NCBI GenBank assembly: GCA_018716285.1
Contig: DVKD01000057.1
Coordinates: 1 to 48,626 of the forward strand
Length of the DNA stretch: 48,626 nucleotides
DNA from: Candidatus Merdivicinus faecavium
Lineage (GTDB): Bacteria > Bacillota > Clostridia > Oscillospirales > Ruminococcaceae
Direction of reading: 5' to 3'
Within the stretch, counting starts at the first letter, position 1; each line of letters begins with the position of its first letter. Below the pieces are notes generated by a model, which was given only the letters and a program-made list of their open reading frames with translations, was not told where the DNA came from and did no database searches. This document shows positions 16,540 to 24,052 of the stretch, one piece after another. A program made the position numbers and the translations under genes.

Positions 16540-17847
16540 ATGAAACAGGACACCATCGTCATCCTTGACCTCGGGAGCCATGAGAGCGCCCGCATCGCCC
16601 GGCTGATCCGCAAGCTCGGCGTTTACAGTGAGATCCACCCGCACGACATCACCGCGGAGCAGCTCAAAAATTCCGGCAACGTCAAGGGCATCATCTTAAA
16701 CGGCGGGGAAAACCGGATTGTCGACGGGGCAGCGGTCGACGTCCGGGAGGAGCTTTACGGCTTGGGACTTCCCATCCTGTCCGTCGACCATCCGTCCGCC
16801 CGGACGGAAAACCGGATCGCAGGCTGGCCGGAAAGCGATCTGGAGGCGGAGACCATCCTCCGCGGCTTCCTCTTTAAAGACTGCGCAGCCGAGCCGAACT
16901 GGAATACCAAAAATTTCCTCGCCGACCAGATTGAGCTCATCCGCCGCCAGGTCGGAGACCGCAAGGTGCTGCTCGCCCTGTCGGGCGGGGTGGACAGCTC
17001 GGTCGTCGCGGCGCTGCTCATCAAGGCCATCGGCGACCAGCTGACCTGCGTCCACGTCAACCACGGCCTGCTGCGCAAAGGCGAGCCGGAGCAGGTGGTT
17101 GAGGTCTTCCGCAACCAGCTGGGCGCGAACCTCGTCTATGTCGACGCCTCGGAGCGGTTCTTAAACAAGCTCGCGGGGGTCGCGGATCCCGAGCAGAAGC
17201 GCAAGATCATCGGCGCGGAATTTATCCGGGTTTTTGAGGAAGAGGCCCGCAAGCTCGAGGGGATTGACTTCCTGGCCCAGGGGACCATCTACCCTGACAT
17301 CATCGAGAGCGGCACCAAGACGGCGAAGGCGGTCAAGGCGCACCACAACGTCGGCGGCCTGCCCGACGACCTGAAATTCGAGCTGGTCGAGCCGCTCAAG
17401 CAGCTCTTTAAGGACGAGGTCCGCGCCTGCGGGCTGGAGCTGGGGCTGCCGGAATCGATGGTTTACCGCCAGCCCTTCCCCGGCCCGGGGCTGGGGGTCC
17501 GCTGCCTGGGCGCCATCACCCGCGACCGGCTGGAAGCGGTGCGGGAATCCGACGCGATCCTGCGGGAGGAATTCCAGGCGGCCGGCTTAGAGGGCAAGGT
17601 CTGGCAGTATTTCACCGCCGTGCCGGACTTCAAGTCGGTCGGCGTGCGGGACAACGCGCGCTGCTTTGAGTACCCGGTCATCATCCGCGCAGTCAACACC
17701 GTCGACGCGATGACCGCCGAGGTCGCCCTCATCGACTGGCCCATCCTCCAGAAAATCACCGCCCGCATCCTAAAGGAGGTCAAAGGGGTCAACCGGGTCT
17801 GCTTCGACCTCTCGCCCAAGCCCCCGGCGACGATTGAGTGGGAATGA
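16540..17847 (+). CDS. guaA: GMP synthetase with degenerate glutamine amidotransferase domain
   Basis: 435 aa, about 75-90 residues shorter than a usual bacterial GuaA. The ATP-pyrophosphatase half is intact: SGGVDSS (148-154), HVNHGLLRKGE, GTIYPDIIESG and the C-terminal dimerisation domain with RQPFPGPGLGVRCLG and CFDLSPKPPATIEWE. The N-terminal amidotransferase is reduced to about 115 residues. VILDLGSHESARIARLIRKL and GIILNGGENRIV align with its start, but the nucleophile motif (GICYG) is replaced by SVDHPSA, and the His-Pro-Glu segment is missing; the sequence jumps to ILRGFLFKDC. It should therefore not hydrolyse glutamine itself and would need free ammonia or a separate amidotransferase to turn XMP into GMP. 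Ribosome site GAAAGGAGC. Confidence 0.93.
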   Translation: MKQDTIVILDLGSHESARIARLIRKLGVYSEIHPHDITAEQLKNSGNVKGIILNGGENRIVDGAAVDVREELYGLGLPILSVDHPSARTENRIAGWPESDLEAETILRGFLFKDCAAEPNWNTKNFLADQIELIRRQVGDRKVLLALSGGVDSSVVAALLIKAIGDQLTCVHVNHGLLRKGEPEQVVEVFRNQLGANLVYVDASERFLNKLAGVADPEQKRKIIGAEFIRVFEEEARKLEGIDFLAQGTIYPDIIESGTKTAKAVKAHHNVGGLPDDLKFELVEPLKQLFKDEVRACGLELGLPESMVYRQPFPGPGLGVRCLGAITRDRLEAVRESDAILREEFQAAGLEGKVWQYFTAVPDFKSVGVRDNARCFEYPVIIRAVNTVDAMTAEVALIDWPILQKITARILKEVKGVNRVCFDLSPKPPATIEWE

Positions 17848-17949
17848 TTTCAGAAGCCTGAAAAGTCCCGTGATTACCGGATTTTCCAAGGCTTGATGCC
17901 CTTTGTGGCAACGATTTGGCGGCGGGTTCCATTCGTCATAAAAACATAA

Positions 17950-17994
17950 AAGAGAGCGAACTGATTTTGATTCGTCAGTTCGCTCTCTTATTAT
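17950..17994 (+). terminator. Terminator of guaA
   Basis: A 15-bp perfect stem, AAGAGAGCGAACTGA with its complement, around a 10-base loop, followed by ATTATT. The flanking 17848-18115 holds no gene. Confidence 0.8.
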
Positions 17995-18115
17995 TCTGCG
18001 CAGCAAACGGCCTCTCCCGTGACCTACAAGTGAGAGGGGCAAAAGAGGTCCCGGGGCGGTGCCTTCACATAGGTTTGCGCTTTATCAAACTCCGGATAGC
18101 GGCACGCCCCGCGCC

Positions 18116-18457
18116 TCACCCCACCGACGCCTTGTACCCCTCGCCCCAGTCCCGCATCGCGTCCAGGATGGGCTTGAGGCTTTTGCCGAGGTCGGTGAGG
18201 GAGTACTCCACCCGCGGCGGGACCTCCGCGTAGACCTTCCGGCTGACAAGCCCGCTCTCCTCCATGTCCCGCAGCTGCGCGGTGAGCACCTTCTGCGACA
18301 CGCTGCCAATGGATTTTTTCAGCTCGCCGAAGCGCTTGGTCCCGGGCATCAGGTCGCGCAGGATCAGCACCTTCCACTTGTCGCCGATCAGCGTGAGGGT
18401 CGTCTCCACCGGGCAGGCGGGGAGGGTCTTGTCCGTTTTTTCTCCGTTCATCCCCAT
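18116..18457 (-). CDS. HxlR-family transcriptional regulator
   Basis: 113 aa winged-helix protein. CPVETTLTLIGDKWKVLILRDL, the TKRFGELKKSIGSVSQKVLT recognition region and YSLTDLGKSL are classic. The N-terminal Cys 15 matches the redox- or quinone-sensing cysteine of YodB/HypR-type members. It is divergent from the NAD(P)-binding oxidoreductase at 18823, the usual arrangement for regulator and target. A 34-bp site overlapping that promoter recurs at 37556. Own promoter at 18542-18570. Confidence 0.93.
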   Translation of the reverse strand: MGMNGEKTDKTLPACPVETTLTLIGDKWKVLILRDLMPGTKRFGELKKSIGSVSQKVLTAQLRDMEESGLVSRKVYAEVPPRVEYSLTDLGKSLKPILDAMRDWGEGYKASVG

Positions 18458-18541
18458 AGCCTCGTTCCATCCTTTCTGTAGGAAAATCGCCGCGGCCCTG
18501 ATTTTGCCGGCCGCAAAAGCGTCAGACTTTCTCTGAGAATT

Positions 18542-18570
18542 ATTATATCAATCCGCCGCGCCGGGGTCAA
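18542..18570 (-). promoter_or_regulatory. Promoter of the HxlR gene
   Basis: TTGACC (18565-18570), 17-bp spacer, TATAAT (18542-18547). Confidence 0.8.
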
Positions 18571-18683
18571 CGTCCCGGGCGGCGAAAGTTTTTTGAAAAT
18601 TTTTTTGCATCCCGAAAAAAAGGCCGCAAAGCCCGCCGCTGCCCATTCGTTTCCTCCCGGTAACCGCCCAATTGTTCCTTTTT

Positions 18684-18740
18684 GGTAACTACAGCACAAT
18701 AAAGTGCTTACTTTACAGCAGAAACCTTTGCTGCTATAAT
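18684..18740 (+). promoter_or_regulatory. Promoter and probable HxlR operator of the oxidoreductase gene
   Basis: TTTACA (18712-18717), 17-bp spacer, TATAAT (18735-18740). A 34-bp element (18684-18717) starts GGTAACTA, ends TACTTTACA and contains an inner AGCAC/GTGCT dyad; its last bases are the -35. The same element, 26 of 34 identical with identical spacing to the promoter, lies at 37556-37589. The rest of 18458-18822 holds nothing else recognisable. Confidence 0.82.
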
Positions 18741-18822
18741 CAAGACAAGAGCTGAGGGAACCGGCCGGGCCAAAGCTCAGAAGGAAACGGTAAAAAAGCA
18801 CCACCCCAAGGAGGAACCCATT

Positions 18823-19452
18823 ATGAAAATCGCAGTCATTTGTGCAAACGGAAAAGCCGGCAAACTGATCGCCAGGGAAGCGGTGGAGAGAGGGCTCGAC
18901 GTGACCGCCGTCGTGCGGGAGGAGAACCGGTCCGCGGCGCAGCATGTCCTCAAAAAGGACCTCTTCGACCTGACCGCCGCCGACCTCAAGGGCTTTGACG
19001 CCGTCATCGACGCCTTCGGCGCCTGGACGGAGGAGACCCTCCCGCAGCACAGCGCCTCCCTTGCCCACCTGTGCGGCATCCTCTCCGGCAGCGAGACCCG
19101 CCTGCTCGTCGTCGGCGGCGCCGGGAGCCTCTATGTCAACCCGGAACATACCGCCTGCGTCGCGGACGGCCCGGACTTCCCGGACGCCTTCAAGCCCCTG
19201 GCGGCGGCGATGGCCAAAGCGCTCGGCGAGCTGCGGCAGCGGGACGACGTGAAGTGGACGTATCTGAGCCCCGCCGCAGACTTCCAGGCGGACGGAGCGC
19301 GCACCGGCCGCTACCTCCTCGGCGGCGAGGAGCTGACCCTCAATTCCCGGGGCGAGAGCGTCATCAGCTACGCCGACTACGCCATCGCCATGGTCGACGA
19401 GGCGGTGAGCGGCAGCCACATCCGCCAGCGCATCAGCGTTGTTTCTCATTGA
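18823..19452 (+). CDS. NAD(P)-binding oxidoreductase (NmrA/YwnB-like SDR)
   Basis: 209 aa atypical short-chain dehydrogenase-like protein with an N-terminal Rossmann fold: MKIAVICANGKAGKLIAREA, where the usual GxxGxxG is altered. DAVIDAFGAW and LLVVGGAGSLYV follow. It lacks the YxxxK pair of classical SDRs, as in NmrA-like members, so it may reduce or sense a small electrophile. Strong ribosome site AAGGAGG. Likely controlled by the divergent HxlR regulator. A structured repeat begins directly after its stop codon. Confidence 0.88.
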   Translation: MKIAVICANGKAGKLIAREAVERGLDVTAVVREENRSAAQHVLKKDLFDLTAADLKGFDAVIDAFGAWTEETLPQHSASLAHLCGILSGSETRLLVVGGAGSLYVNPEHTACVADGPDFPDAFKPLAAAMAKALGELRQRDDVKWTYLSPAADFQADGARTGRYLLGGEELTLNSRGESVISYADYAIAMVDEAVSGSHIRQRISVVSH

Positions 19453-19556
19453 CGACGCGGCCGTGCAGCATCGTTCGATACCGCTGAAATGCGCGATTCC
19501 GCAGCAAGCTTGCGGCAGCTGCGGAATCCTGGACACGGTTCCACTTCTATCCGGCG
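19453..19556 (+). repeat. Dispersed structured repeat, copy A, directly after the oxidoreductase stop
   Basis: It shares a left arm with the copy at 25780 (GACGCGGCCG, then CGTTCGATACCGCTG) and a right arm (GGTTCC, CTATCCG). The centre is a different hairpin: GATTCCGCAGC with GCTGCGGAATC (19495-19528). The short GCCCGG-type hairpin seen in other copies is missing, apparently deleted between two CGACGCGG repeats. Confidence 0.75.
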
Positions 19557-19605
19557 GTTCGGCTGCGTTGTTTTTGGCAGGAATCAATCCCATGCGGGCG
19601 GCTCC

Positions 19606-20424
19606 TCACTGGACGTAGAAGACGATCTTGGTGATATACTCGTTCTCGTCGTGGGAGGTGAGGTAGTCGTTGATGCAGAACTCGTAGGAATCCGACACGA
19701 TCTCCAGCGCATGCTCCGCGCAGAAGGAGAGAAGCTCCTGATAGGAGCGGCCGATGGAGAGATAATCCCCGACGTGGCAGAGCGCGGCGCACTTCCCGGC
19801 GGGGAGGCGCAGGACCTTCCCGTCCCGGGCGGTCTTCTCCACCGGGACAAAGGCGGCGCTGGCCTCGGTGTACCGCCCCTCCCGGATGCGGGAGAGGGGA
19901 ACGACGACGCCGCACTGGAAAAAGAGGGGCAGCCCCTCCCGGAAGGAATCGGCGAAGCAGCGCTTGGTCGCGATGCTGATTTCCCGCGGGGTATAGGGCG
20001 CTTCCACCTCCCGGAGGAGGAGGTACTGCTCCTCCGCCTCCTCGAGGGAGGGGAGGGGCGTCTGCTCCCGACAGCCCTTGACCGCCTCCATCTGGGCGCA
20101 GCGGTGGAGCAGCCGGCTGCGGGTCAGGCGCAGCTCCTCGATCTGCCGGTCCAGGACATCCGCCTGCCTGCGCAGCGCAATGAGGCTGCTGTCAATATTG
20201 TAGCGCTCCATATGGGCTCGGATCTCCTTTAAGGAGAATCCGAGCCTTTTCATAATCAGGATGGTGTCGAGATAGTCGATCTGCTGGGCGCTGTAATAGC
20301 GGTAGCCGTTGTGCGGGTCGACGTAGGCCGGGCGGAACAGGCCGATTTTGTCATAAAAGATCAGCGTCTGCTTGGAAATGTTCTGATAATGCGCCAATTC
20401 CCCGATTGAAAATAAATTTTCCAT
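19606..20424 (-). CDS. MerR-family regulator with C-terminal effector-binding domain
   Basis: 272 aa. The N-terminal MerR HTH (FSIGELAHYQNISKQTLIFY, then GLFRPAYVDPHNGYRYY) is followed by a long dimerisation coiled coil (about 75-120) and a C-terminal GyrI/BmrR-like domain of about 150 residues, so it probably senses a small, perhaps lipophilic, molecule. Start at 20424 chosen for AAGGGGGT upstream. It is divergent from the YitT-like gene, and the shared region contains a promoter with the 19-bp spacer typical of MerR targets. Confidence 0.92.
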   Translation of the reverse strand: MENLFSIGELAHYQNISKQTLIFYDKIGLFRPAYVDPHNGYRYYSAQQIDYLDTILIMKRLGFSLKEIRAHMERYNIDSSLIALRRQADVLDRQIEELRLTRSRLLHRCAQMEAVKGCREQTPLPSLEEAEEQYLLLREVEAPYTPREISIATKRCFADSFREGLPLFFQCGVVVPLSRIREGRYTEASAAFVPVEKTARDGKVLRLPAGKCAALCHVGDYLSIGRSYQELLSFCAEHALEIVSDSYEFCINDYLTSHDENEYITKIVFYVQ

Positions 20425-20435
20425 GCTGTACCCCC

Positions 20436-20466
20436 TTGACATTATAGCTGCTATATCCTTTATTAT
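20436..20466 (+). promoter_or_regulatory. MerR-type promoter (19-bp spacer) of the YitT-like gene
   Basis: TTGACA (20436-20441), 19-bp spacer, TATTAT (20461-20466). The dyad ATAGC-T-GCTAT (20444-20454) lies inside the spacer. A TATAAT on the minus strand (20441-20446) overlaps it, so the regulator gene is probably controlled from the same site. Confidence 0.82.
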
Positions 20467-20506
20467 ATGGAATAGAAGGCAAAAATGCAAGGAGGTTCCT
20501 TTTTTT

Positions 20507-21163
20507 ATGAAGATCAATCGAAGATGGCTGTCCGACGCGGGCCGCAGGCTGACCGACGGGCTTTCCCTCAGAGGGGTGGGGCTGATTGTCGCCGGGGCCG
20601 CGATCTGCACCTTCGGCATCCACAACATCCACCAGCGCACCGGCATTACCGAGGGCGGCGTGATCGGCCTGATGCTCCTCATCGAGCACTGGGGCGGTCT
20701 CTCGCCCGCCATTATCACGCCGGTGCTGGACACTGTCTGTTACCTGCTCGCCCTGCGGTACCTGGGCTGGAAGTTCCTGCGCACCTCGGCGATCTCGACC
20801 CTCTGCGTCTCGCTGTTTTATAAGCTCTGGGAGTGCTTTCCGCCCATGCTGCCCGACCTGTCGGACCGGCCGCTGCTGGCGGCGGTCTGCGGGGGGCTCT
20901 TCGTCGGGGTCGGGGTCGGTCTGATCGTCCGGCAGGGCGGTTCGAGCGGCGGGGATGACGCGCTGGCCCTCGTCATTTCCAAGCTGACCCGCTGCCGCCT
21001 CTCCCGCACCTACCTGTTTACCGACCTCATTGTGCTGGGCCTTTCGCTCAGCTACATCCCGTTTACCCGCATCGCCTTTTCCCTTGTGACCGTCACCCTC
21101 TCCTCTTTCCTCATCGACCGGATCCAGGGCTTCGGCAGGGAGAAGGCGGCTGCAAAAGGATAA
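20507..21163 (+). CDS. YitT-family membrane protein
   Basis: 218 aa, about five membrane helices with GVGLIVAGAAICTFGIHNIHQRTGI, GVIGLMLLIEHWGG and GLIVRQGGSSGGDDALA, as in the YitT 5TM family. The cytoplasmic DUF2179 domain that many YitT proteins carry is absent. Transport substrate unknown. GGAGG sits 10 bases before the ATG at 20507. Regulated by the divergent MerR protein through a long-spacer promoter, hinting at a role in compound efflux or uptake. Confidence 0.87.
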   Translation: MKINRRWLSDAGRRLTDGLSLRGVGLIVAGAAICTFGIHNIHQRTGITEGGVIGLMLLIEHWGGLSPAIITPVLDTVCYLLALRYLGWKFLRTSAISTLCVSLFYKLWECFPPMLPDLSDRPLLAAVCGGLFVGVGVGLIVRQGGSSGGDDALALVISKLTRCRLSRTYLFTDLIVLGLSLSYIPFTRIAFSLVTVTLSSFLIDRIQGFGREKAAAKG

Positions 21164-21179
21164 GCGCGCTGCTTCCCGG

Positions 21180-21290
21180 TCAGAGCGCCTTCCCCCACAC
21201 CTCGACCACAGAATGGCCAAAGACCAGCCGGGCAAAATCCGGAAATTCCCGGCTACTTTCGAACCGTTTGAGCATAATTTTCTGTTCCAT
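21180..21290 (-). CDS. Possible 36-residue small protein divergent from the sulfite reductase
   Basis: The frame begins ATG at 21290 (MEQKIMLKRFESS) and ends at 21180 (VEVWGKAL). It has GGGAGG about 7 bases ahead and its own promoter (TTGACA 21346-21351, 18-bp spacer, TATGTT 21322-21327). The peptide is not hydrophobic enough for a membrane helix and has no cysteine. It could be a real small protein, the start of a decayed gene, or a leader peptide. No family recognised. Confidence 0.45.
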   Translation of the reverse strand: MEQKIMLKRFESSREFPDFARLVFGHSVVEVWGKAL

Positions 21291-21321
21291 ACGCTTGCCT
21301 CCCATCTAAAAGCCTGTCCAC

Positions 21322-21396
21322 AACATACCACATTCTGCGGCAATCTGTCAACTCTGACAGGAAGCGCTTGCAGGCCGGCCCGGTCTGTGGTATACT
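21322..21396. promoter_or_regulatory. Divergent promoters with central dyad before the sulfite reductase
   Basis: Plus: TTGCAG (21368-21373), 17-bp spacer, TATACT (21391-21396). Minus: TTGACA (21346-21351), 18-bp spacer, TATGTT (21322-21327). The palindrome CTGTCA-ACTC-TGACAG (21345-21360) overlaps the minus -35 and lies just upstream of the plus -35, a suitable operator position. Confidence 0.72.
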
Positions 21397-21448
21397 AAAA
21401 CTGAACACGAAATCCGGGACAGGGTTCCCGACTATGGGAGGATTTGCC

Positions 21449-23002
21449 ATGATAAACCGCATCGATCCGCAGAGCTGGAAGCAGGATCTGCCTGCTTTCC
21501 GGGAAAAAACCGCCGCCTTCTACAGCGGCGAAATGGACAAGGGGGCCTACAAGGGCTTCTCGGGCCTCTATGGCAGCTACGCCCAGCGGGGCGGACAGGC
21601 CAGCATGCTGCGGCTGCGCATGACCGCCGGCCGGGTGACCAAAGAGAAGCTCGCTTTCTTAGCCGAAGCCATCCGCAGCTACCCGGTGCCGCGCGCCCAC
21701 TTCACCACCTGCCAGACCGTCCAGTTCCACGACCTCGATCCGGACACCGTCTGCGCCATCATGGAAAAGGCGCTCGACAGCGGCATCGTCACGATGGGCG
21801 GCGGCGGGGATTTCCCCCGCAACGTGATGTGCTCCCCGCTCTCCGGGGTCGAGGCGGGCGAGTATTTTGACGTCATGCCCTGGGCCGAGGCTGCGGGCGA
21901 GTACCTGATGACCTTCATCAAGGCCGAAAAGATGCCCCGCAAGCTCAAGGTCGGCTTCTCGAATTCCCCCGCCAACCTGACGCACGCGACCTACCGCGAC
22001 CTGGGCTTCGCCGCCCGGCCGGACGGGAAATTTGACGTCTACAGCGCCGGCGGGCTGGGCAACAACCCGAAATTCGGCGTCAAGGTGGCCGAGGGCGTCG
22101 CGCCGGAGAAGATCCTCTACTATATCAAGGCGATGTGGCTGACCTTCCGCGCCTACGGCAACTACGAAAATCGCGGCAAGGCCCGCACCCGCTACATGCA
22201 GGACGTCTGCGGCGGCCCGGAGGGCTACGCCAAGGCTTACCGCGAAAAGCTCGACGAAGTCCTCGCCTCCGGAGAAAACCTCGACCTTGCAGCCGAGCCC
22301 CGCGCGGTGGAAAAAGCCGGCGACGGCTCCGCGGCTTCCGGTCCGCGGGTTATTCCCCAGAAGCAGGCGGGGCTTTACACCGTCGTCTGGCACCCCATCG
22401 GCGGGCAGCCCGACCTTGCGGCCCTCTGCCGGGTAAGCGACCTCATCCAGGGGATGGAGGAGGCCGAGATGCGCCTCGCCCCCGATGAGACGGCCTATCT
22501 TGTCAACCTCACCGGCGCTGAAGCGGAAAAACTCCTCGCCGCGACGGCGGAAAACAGCGCGCAGAGCCTGTTTGAGACCTCGGTGAGCTGCATCGGCGGC
22601 AAAACCTGCCAGGTCGGGCTGCGCGACTCCCAAGGCCTGCTCGCGGCCTGCGTCGCGGCGGTGCGGGAGGCGGGTATCCCCGACGGCGCGCTGCCCCAGA
22701 TGCACATCTCGGGCTGCCCGTCCTCCTGCGGCACCCACCAGACCGGCTGCATCGGCTTCCGCGGCGCGTCCAAGCCCGTGGACGGCAAGCCGCAGAGCGC
22801 CTTCACCCTCTATGTGGGCGGAAACGACCGGCAGGGGCAGGAAAAGATGGGGCGCGAGCTCGGGGCCATCCTCGAGGCGGACATCCCCGCCTTCCTCGTC
22901 GCGCTGGGCAAGACGGTTGCAGAAAGCGGCATGCCCTACGCGGAATGGGCGCAGCAGAACCCGGAAGGCGTCGAAGCTGCCGCAAAACCCTACCTCGGCT
23001 GA
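21449..23002 (+). CDS. Siroheme nitrite/sulfite reductase (ferredoxin type)
   Basis: 517 aa. The siroheme-[4Fe-4S] ligands are present: CIGGKTC (Cys 381, Cys 387) and SGCPSSCG (Cys 423, Cys 427), the last being the bridging residue. Two NIR/SIR repeats are visible, with FTTCQTVQFHDL and NVMCSPLSGV in the first half and VVWHPIGGQPDL in the second. It reduces sulfite to sulfide or nitrite to ammonia; substrate cannot be decided here. No flavoprotein partner is adjacent, so ferredoxin is the likely donor. Start at 21449 chosen for GGGAGG upstream. A terminator follows 30 bases after the stop, with an iron-type ABC importer only 16 bases beyond. Confidence 0.92.
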   Translation: MINRIDPQSWKQDLPAFREKTAAFYSGEMDKGAYKGFSGLYGSYAQRGGQASMLRLRMTAGRVTKEKLAFLAEAIRSYPVPRAHFTTCQTVQFHDLDPDTVCAIMEKALDSGIVTMGGGGDFPRNVMCSPLSGVEAGEYFDVMPWAEAAGEYLMTFIKAEKMPRKLKVGFSNSPANLTHATYRDLGFAARPDGKFDVYSAGGLGNNPKFGVKVAEGVAPEKILYYIKAMWLTFRAYGNYENRGKARTRYMQDVCGGPEGYAKAYREKLDEVLASGENLDLAAEPRAVEKAGDGSAASGPRVIPQKQAGLYTVVWHPIGGQPDLAALCRVSDLIQGMEEAEMRLAPDETAYLVNLTGAEAEKLLAATAENSAQSLFETSVSCIGGKTCQVGLRDSQGLLAACVAAVREAGIPDGALPQMHISGCPSSCGTHQTGCIGFRGASKPVDGKPQSAFTLYVGGNDRQGQEKMGRELGAILEADIPAFLVALGKTVAESGMPYAEWAQQNPEGVEAAAKPYLG

Positions 23003-23032
23003 GCCCGCGGCAGGAACACAGGAAAATCAGCC

Positions 23033-23070
23033 GCAGGGCCGGCGCGCCAAACCGCCGGCCCTGCTTTTTT
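23033..23070 (+). terminator. Terminator between the siroheme reductase and the iron importer genes
   Basis: A 12-bp GC-rich stem (GCAGGGCCGGCG with its complement) and TTTTTT. Only 16 bases separate it from the next ATG, leaving no room for a promoter, so importer expression should depend on read-through. Confidence 0.9.
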
Positions 23071-23086
23071 ATAAGGATGTGAACGC

Positions 23087-24052
23087 ATGAGAGTTTTTTC
23101 GCGCGTGAAAGTGAAAGCGGGGGCGCTCGCCCTCGCCTGCGGGCTGCTGCTCGCGGGATGCGGCGGGGACGGGACGGGTTCCTCCGGGGCGGAAGCGTCC
23201 GCGGAGGGGGCTGTCGCCTTCACCGACGCGCTCGGGCGGGAGGTTTCGGTCTCGGAGCCGCAGCGGGTCGCCGCCCTCATCGGCAGCTTCGCCGACGTCT
23301 GGTGCCTGGCGGGCGGGAAGGACACCCTCGCAGCGGCAGCTGGCGACGCCTGGACCCAGTTTGACCTTGATCTCCCCGAAACGGTCGCCGACCTGGGGGC
23401 GGTCAAGAGCCCGAGCATTGAGACGCTGCTGGCCGCCGACCCCGATTTTGTCATCGGCAGCGCCAACACCGCCGCCGACGTCGAGCTGATGGAGCTGATG
23501 GACGAGCTGGGCATCCCGGCCGCCTGCTTCGAGGTGACAAACTTTGACGACTACCTCGAAATGCTCGGCATCTGCACCCGGATCACCGGCGATGCGGAGG
23601 CCTACCGCCTCCACGGCGAGGCGGTGCAGGAACAGGTGGAGGCAGCCAGGGCGCGGGCGGACGGCTCTTCGCCCACCGTCCTCTACATCCGGGCGACCGG
23701 CTCAAGCTGCAAGGTCAAGGGCAGCGAGGGTTCGGTGCTGGGGGAGATGCTCGCCGACTTGGGCTGTGAAAACATCGCCGACAGCGAGACCGGGCTGCTC
23801 GAATCCTTAAGCCTGGAGACCATTGTGGCGGCCGACCCGGATTATATCTTCGCGGTGCTCCAGGGGGAGATGGAGGGCGCGCAGGCGATGCTCGCGGGCA
23901 CACTGCTCGACAATCCCGCCTGGGAGGGGCTGACTGCCGTGAAAGAGGGGCGGTTCTACCTGATGGACCAGCAGCTTTACAACCTGAAGCCGAATGCGAG
24001 ATGGGGGGAGGCCTATGAAGGGCTCGCGGATATCCTTTATCCGGAGGAATAA
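23087..24052 (+). CDS. Iron/cobalamin-type ABC transporter substrate-binding lipoprotein
   Basis: 321 aa with signal peptide and lipobox LLAGC (Cys near residue 25). A BtuF/FhuD-like periplasmic-binding fold of the helix-backbone class follows: VSEPQRVAALIGSFADVW, ETLLAADPDFVIG, FEVTNFDDYLEML and ETIVAADPDYIFA. The ligand is probably a siderophore, heme or corrinoid. First gene of a three-gene importer, overlapping the permease gene by 38 bp. Ribosome site AAGGATG. Confidence 0.9.
   Translation: MRVFSRVKVKAGALALACGLLLAGCGGDGTGSSGAEASAEGAVAFTDALGREVSVSEPQRVAALIGSFADVWCLAGGKDTLAAAAGDAWTQFDLDLPETVADLGAVKSPSIETLLAADPDFVIGSANTAADVELMELMDELGIPAACFEVTNFDDYLEMLGICTRITGDAEAYRLHGEAVQEQVEAARARADGSSPTVLYIRATGSSCKVKGSEGSVLGEMLADLGCENIADSETGLLESLSLETIVAADPDYIFAVLQGEMEGAQAMLAGTLLDNPAWEGLTAVKEGRFYLMDQQLYNLKPNARWGEAYEGLADILYPEE

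Noticed and set aside
18684-18717. Assigning the site to a Rex or CopY-type repressor
   Set aside because: The dyad does not match those consensus sites, and the adjacent regulator is HxlR-type with the site placed exactly on its presumed target promoter.
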